Part shown: positions 60,225 through 64,000 of the stretch, piece by piece
Position numbering within the stretch: the stretch's first letter is position 1
How the letters are laid out: each line of letters opens with the position of its first letter
Assembly: GCA_005784505.1 (NCBI GenBank)
Contig: VCAZ01000014.1
Location: 1,640,741-1,704,740 of the forward strand
Direction of reading: 5' to 3'
Origin: Bagarius yarrelli
Lineage: Eukaryota; Chordata; Actinopteri; Siluriformes; Sisoridae
Length of the DNA stretch: 64,000 nt
Notes under the pieces: model-generated
The model's input: only the letters and a program-made list of their open reading frames with translations
Databases searched by the model: none
What the model was told of the DNA's origin: nothing
Translations under genes and position numbers: made by a program

Positions 60225-60369
60225 TCTTGCTTTCTGTTTGGGCAAGTTTGGGAAGCTGGAAGAAAAAAACAAAGTATAAAAGAGCATTAGTACCTTTTTT
60301 GTAGTAAAAAAAAAAGAATAATATTGATTATGAGTGTGTTATTTGCTTGTAATTTTGTTGTGTTTTACT

Positions 60370-60522
60370 TATTATTTACATTTATAGGATTTTACAGATT
60401 TATGGGATTTCCCCTTGTTCAGGGGTCCAGCGGTGGCAGCTTGTTGGTGCTGGTAATTAAACCCATGACCTTTTGATCAGCAGTCCAATACCCCAACTGC
60501 CGAGCTACCTACTTCCCACCAT
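60370..60522 (-). mobile_element. V-type SINE copy in serpinh1 intron 1
   Basis: Contains aggggtccagcggtggcagc, ggtgctggtaattaaaccca and ccgagctacctacttccc, the reverse of head and body. Confidence 0.6.
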
Positions 60523-60905
60523 AAGCTTTATGTGTATTTGTAGATTTTGTCAAGTAAATTTTTTTAATGTTTTTTAAACGTTTTTTAAAAATGCCTGTAT
60601 GCTGTATCGGGGACAAAACAGTGACAGACCAAACAGGTATGTAAATGTGAGTCGTTTGGTGTTTAAATGGTCCTCTTTTCAGGTCAGGACTATAAAATGC
60701 TAATTTCCTTTGAATCTGTTAGTGACGCTGCATTAGCCTAGAAAAGCACTGCCTGGGGCTACATCTACAGGCAGCATTGTTTTGGCATAAAGCTTAATGT
60801 TTTTGTATGTAGCTTTTTTTCTTTCGACTGGAATACCTTGAAAGGTTTTCATAGTGTTGTCAAAGATTTCGATTTTCATTCTGAAAGACAAGAGGTGCAT
60901 TTTGG

Positions 60906-60932
60906 TAAAAAAAAAAAAAAAAAAAAAAAAAG
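60906..60932. repeat. Poly-A tract in serpinh1 intron 1
   Basis: About 25 A on the plus strand. Confidence 0.8.
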
Positions 60933-61585
60933 AAGTGCACAAATATTGTTGATTCAGCAGAACAGGCTAAATTCGGATTACATTAGTTAATATTGTTCAT
61001 GTTTTTTTTAGCTTGAATTCTACAAAAATTTTTTTCTCCATGCAAACAAATATGCCAACTTGGCACTTCATGCACAACAGGAAAGCACACATAGACCTTT
61101 TCTATTGGCTATAGAGTCTCAGACAAAAAAACCTTCTGACCAATCAGAGATGCCATAGTGGAACAGTAACAGGATTCCAGAGGAAGAGCTGTGATTTTAG
61201 TGGAAAAACATGACCACCTCCCTGTTAGTTTCCTCAAATTCTTCTTAAAACCTTGCCGGAAATTACACCATTTTAGTGTTTTAATACAGATTTTAAATCA
61301 AAAATCTTTTTTTCAGTTTATCCTTTAACATAAATCTTTGCTTTAAAACTTTTTAATGATTAACATTGTGCATTTCAATGTATTCCCTCTTTTTTTGTGA
61401 ATGCAATTTCTTTCTTCAACTGTTAAGAAAAACAAGCTGATTCCTGTCCCACTTAGCAAAATCTAGTACGGTTAAAACTTGCATCATTTTACAGATTTCT
61501 GATCTTCAATGCAAAAGCAAGCAGAAAATCAAAGCCTATTTTGGCAGTTTTAGCAAAAAAGTATATTCAGATTCCAAAATCTTAC

Positions 61586-61645
61586 CTTAAAATTTCTCTC
61601 ACAGCTCCTCTGAAGCTCCGATCTTCTTATCTTCTGCTGATGTGC
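61586..61645 (-). other. serpinh1: Noncoding first exon of serpinh1
   Basis: A strong donor (AAG|gtaaga on the minus strand, exon end at 61586) lies about 60 bp downstream of the predicted start site, which I infer from the TATA box at 61673-61680. The matching acceptor is ttttttcttccag just before 60255, so exon 2 begins at 60255 and carries 31 nt of leader before the ATG at 60224. The first intron is about 1.3 kb and contains a SINE (60370-60520) and a poly-A tract. Confidence 0.65.
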
Positions 61646-61672
61646 TGCAAACTAACGGTTTCCTCTAGGTCC

Positions 61673-61680
61673 TATATACT
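61673..61680 (-). promoter_or_regulatory. serpinh1: TATA box of serpinh1
   Basis: Minus-strand AGTATATAGG sits roughly 30 bp upstream of the inferred start and 10 bp downstream of the heat-shock element, the arrangement expected of an inducible TATA promoter. Confidence 0.65.
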
Positions 61681-61689
61681 GCTGGGAAA

Positions 61690-61707
61690 GAAAGTTCTGG
61701 AAGTTCC
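61690..61707 (-). promoter_or_regulatory. serpinh1: Heat-shock element (HSF1 site) of serpinh1
   Basis: Plus-strand GAAagTTCtgGAAgtTCC contains three perfect alternating inverted nGAAn units at 5-bp spacing plus a fourth near-match. HSP47 is a known HSF1 target, so this is very probably the functional element controlling heat induction. Confidence 0.8.
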
Positions 61708-62684
61708 TGTAGGAATATTCAAATGAGGGTGTCTGGATTTTGCTTGGGAACCTGAGACAGAGCCCACCCACCGGATCGAGTGACCGGAGGTTAGGGCGTA
61801 AGCTTGCCTCTGGAGGATCCTAAAATCTTTACCAAATGTCTAGCTGAGAATCTAGTTACCATTATAAGCCTCAGGATGTGTTGAATGTAGCAGAATATAA
61901 TATTAAGTCATTAAAGACGTTATTTTTTTAAATTCTTACTATAAAGTCATGCTGGAAAAAAAATATTATGGTAAAAATATCACTGTTATACTTAAAAATA
62001 TGTGTCCGATTTGTGTTTCTTATGTAATTCTGGATGCCTGTTGCTGCATGCTCTAGCTTGCAACTCCACCCCCACTTGCAGAGTGCCACGTCTCATGGTT
62101 CTGCAGGCTTCCACATCCAGTAGGGTGGGGGTGCAGCTAAAAAAAAAAAAAAAAAAGACCATTATCTCCACCATCACACAGCTCCCTTTTAATTTTTAGA
62201 CACATTTTTAGTTTCATGGTAAAACTAGGAGCTGGGTGTTTTATTTTTAAGCAGCTTTGCGTGTAATATACAGGAAAGGCTAAACAGGAAGGCGTGTGTT
62301 TGGGGCATTCAGTGGAGAGCGTGACAGACATGTCAGCTGTGTTTAAAATGGAAAATAGTTTGTGCACCCTTAGGAAGAAAAAAAAAAACCCAGAGACTTA
62401 GAAGTATTTAGTGGAAGCAGAGATTTTTAATATTTCGTTTTAAGAATTGTAAATGAATCCTAATTGTTTTTAATATAATTATTCTTTTTTCCCTCTGATT
62501 TTATATCCTTATATTCTGTTTTATATGTCTGGACATTGTTGTTTTATTGTACAATTTGGCTATATATTATTCTTTCTTTACAATTACTGATATTTTTTTT
62601 ACTTATTGTATTATTAGCTAAGTATTATGGGATGTATATTATATATTATGTGTCACACCTCATGAGCTTTATTTCTTCTGAAAT

Positions 62685-62890
62685 TTACGTTTACGGTATT
62701 TGGTAGACGTCCTTATCCAAAGCGACTTACATTTATTTATTTATTTTTTTAACAACTCAGCCATTAAGAGTTAAGAGCCTTACTCAGGGGTCCAGCAGTG
62801 GCAGCTTGGTGATGCTGGAAATCTAACCCAGATCTTCGAACCCGGATCTTCCAATTAGCGGTCCAATATCTTAACCACTGCGCTGTAACT
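62685..62890 (-). mobile_element. V-type SINE copy, reverse
   Basis: gtatttggtagacgtcctta, tccaaagcgacttacattta, tcaggggtccagcagtggca, atcttaaccactgcgctgta. Confidence 0.65.
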
Positions 62891-62964
62891 TTATAGGGGG
62901 ATGCAAACTTTTGCACTGTGCTCTCTAAGTATAAGATCCTGCTTTAACTCCAACTTCCTCTTTA

Positions 62965-63130
62965 ACTCAGTGCTTAAAGTGTTGGTTTGCTGATCAAAAG
63001 ATCCTGGGTTCATGTCCCAGCACCACCAATCTACCACTGCTGGGTCCCTGAGCAAGGCCCTTAATCGTCAACTGCTCGGTTGGATTTTCTGAATAAGACC
63101 TTCTGCCAAATGCCGGCAATGTAAACGATG
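62965..63130 (+). mobile_element. V-type SINE copy
   Basis: tgcttaaagtgttggtttgc, cctgggttcatgtcccagca, gggtccctgagcaaggccct and a shortened core tctgccaaatgccggcaatg. Opposite orientation to the copy 80 bp upstream. Confidence 0.65.
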
Positions 63131-63544
63131 ATTTCGCTTGCACAAGTCTTACACCTCTCCCCCAACCCCTCACCTTCCCCTCTCTGTATGAGAAGCCCTA
63201 GGCAGCAGTGCACAGCCCCCCCCAGGTGTAAATACTTTTGTCCATGCAGGTGTTAAACACTGAAATTCCTCATGCAGCCTGTAACGATTCTGCACAGCTG
63301 AGTTCACCACCTCCTCTGTTCCTGTAGGTTAAAGAGTGATGATGATGCGGGGGGTCAAAAGTCAGAGAAAATTCTGGAGACACACGTGGAGTCAGAAAAT
63401 AAAGAAACTTTTCTGAAACTTTTTCCAGGATTTCATCAGTTAAAACCCCACCCACCCCCCCCCACCCCCCAACTGCTAAAATTACAGCCAAAGAGAACGA
63501 GAGAAAAAACAGCACGCAGAAAAAGAAAACACAGCACAGTCTTT

Positions 63545-64000
63545 TTCATTTCTTTCTTTCTTTAATTTGATTGTTCTTTTACCAATTCGTTTTTCATCCT
63601 TTCCTTCTTCCCTTTTTCCCTTTTTATCTATTTATTTCTATCTGTTTGTTTGTTCTTTTATTTATTTGTTTTTCCTTGCTATTTTCTTTCAATTTTCTGT
63701 CTTTCTTCCTCTTTTGTTGTTGTCCTATCTAACCGCCTGTCTGTCTACCTGCCTGCCTGCCTGTCTGTCTATCTGCCCCATCATTCTTCTTTTTTTTTTC
63801 TCTTTTTATTCTTTCTTCCTATTGTTTATTCATTTTTTTCTTTCCTTATATCTTTTGTCCTATTTTTTCTTTCTTTCTGTTGTCTTTCTTTTTTCTTTCT
63901 TTCTGTCCAATTTTATAACTTGTTTAATTTTTGTAATTTATTTCTTCCTTTTTTACTTTATATAATAAAAATTCTATGTCATCGAAGGCACTATCCTTTT
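63545..64000. repeat. Pyrimidine-rich tract (TTTC/CTGC units)
   Basis: T/C-rich to the window end, with (CTTT)n, (CTGC)n and ctgtctgtctatctgc pieces. The 132-residue frame here is a composition artefact. Confidence 0.75.

Noticed and set aside
59111..60279. Plus-strand frames across serpinh1 exons
   Set aside because: Antisense shadows of the serpinh1 coding exons.
63270..63515. 81-aa minus frame near the window end
   Set aside because: Depends on a poly-C/G run and low-complexity sequence; no recognisable protein.

Overview
This is a vertebrate nuclear genome window, most likely a teleost and plausibly a catfish-like ostariophysan. Coding sequence is carried by short exons with GT-AG introns. 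The repeats are typical of fish: Tc1/mariner elements, tRNA-headed SINEs, LINE 3' tails and long dinucleotide microsatellites. The order within teleosts is an inference from repeat style, not a demonstrated fact.

Layout. Positions 1-40,800 hold no protein-coding gene that I can support. This stretch is a mosaic of transposon remnants (a mariner-type deletion derivative at 590-924; L2-like LINE tails near 2.4-3.2, 17.1-17.3 and 23.8 kb; RTE-type reverse-transcriptase tails at 3.5, 7.1-8.0 and 16.7-17.1 kb; Tc1-like elements at 9.0-9.9 and 21.5-22.7 kb), two SINE families, purine/pyrimidine tracts at 11.3-11.9, 29.5-31.8 and 35.5-36.9 kb, and unique AT-rich DNA. A few patches (about 4.3-4.65, 19.8-20.1, 26.8-27.05, 28.6-29.0 and 38.2-38.5 kb) lack repeat character and could be conserved regulatory DNA.

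Positions 41,076-55,027 (+) carry a complete membrane guanylyl cyclase of the photoreceptor/olfactory group (GC-E/GC-F/GC-D). I rebuilt 17 constitutive coding exons whose phases agree at every junction, plus two alternative ends. A terminal exon at 53,273-53,342 gives a 1,100-residue protein and another at 54,943-55,027 gives a 1,105-residue protein; both have the same entry phase. The product should be a receptor-type enzyme making cGMP, with extracellular domain, one membrane segment, kinase-homology domain, dimerisation helix and class III cyclase domain.

Positions 58,501-61,645 (-) carry serpinh1 (HSP47), the collagen chaperone of the endoplasmic reticulum. It has a noncoding first exon, four coding exons, a C-terminal RDEL signal, a TATA box and a strong heat-shock element. 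The two genes are convergent, with about 2 kb between their likely poly(A) sites. They have no obvious functional link, but their linkage bears on which cyclase paralogue this is. Positions 61.8-64.0 kb are again repeats and pyrimidine-rich DNA.

The most interesting items are the possible C-terminal switch of the cyclase, the linkage suggesting a GC-D-type origin, the TATA/HSE promoter of serpinh1, and two odd tandem arrays: an in-frame 36-bp array inside a LINE, and a 39-bp minisatellite present in both orientations.
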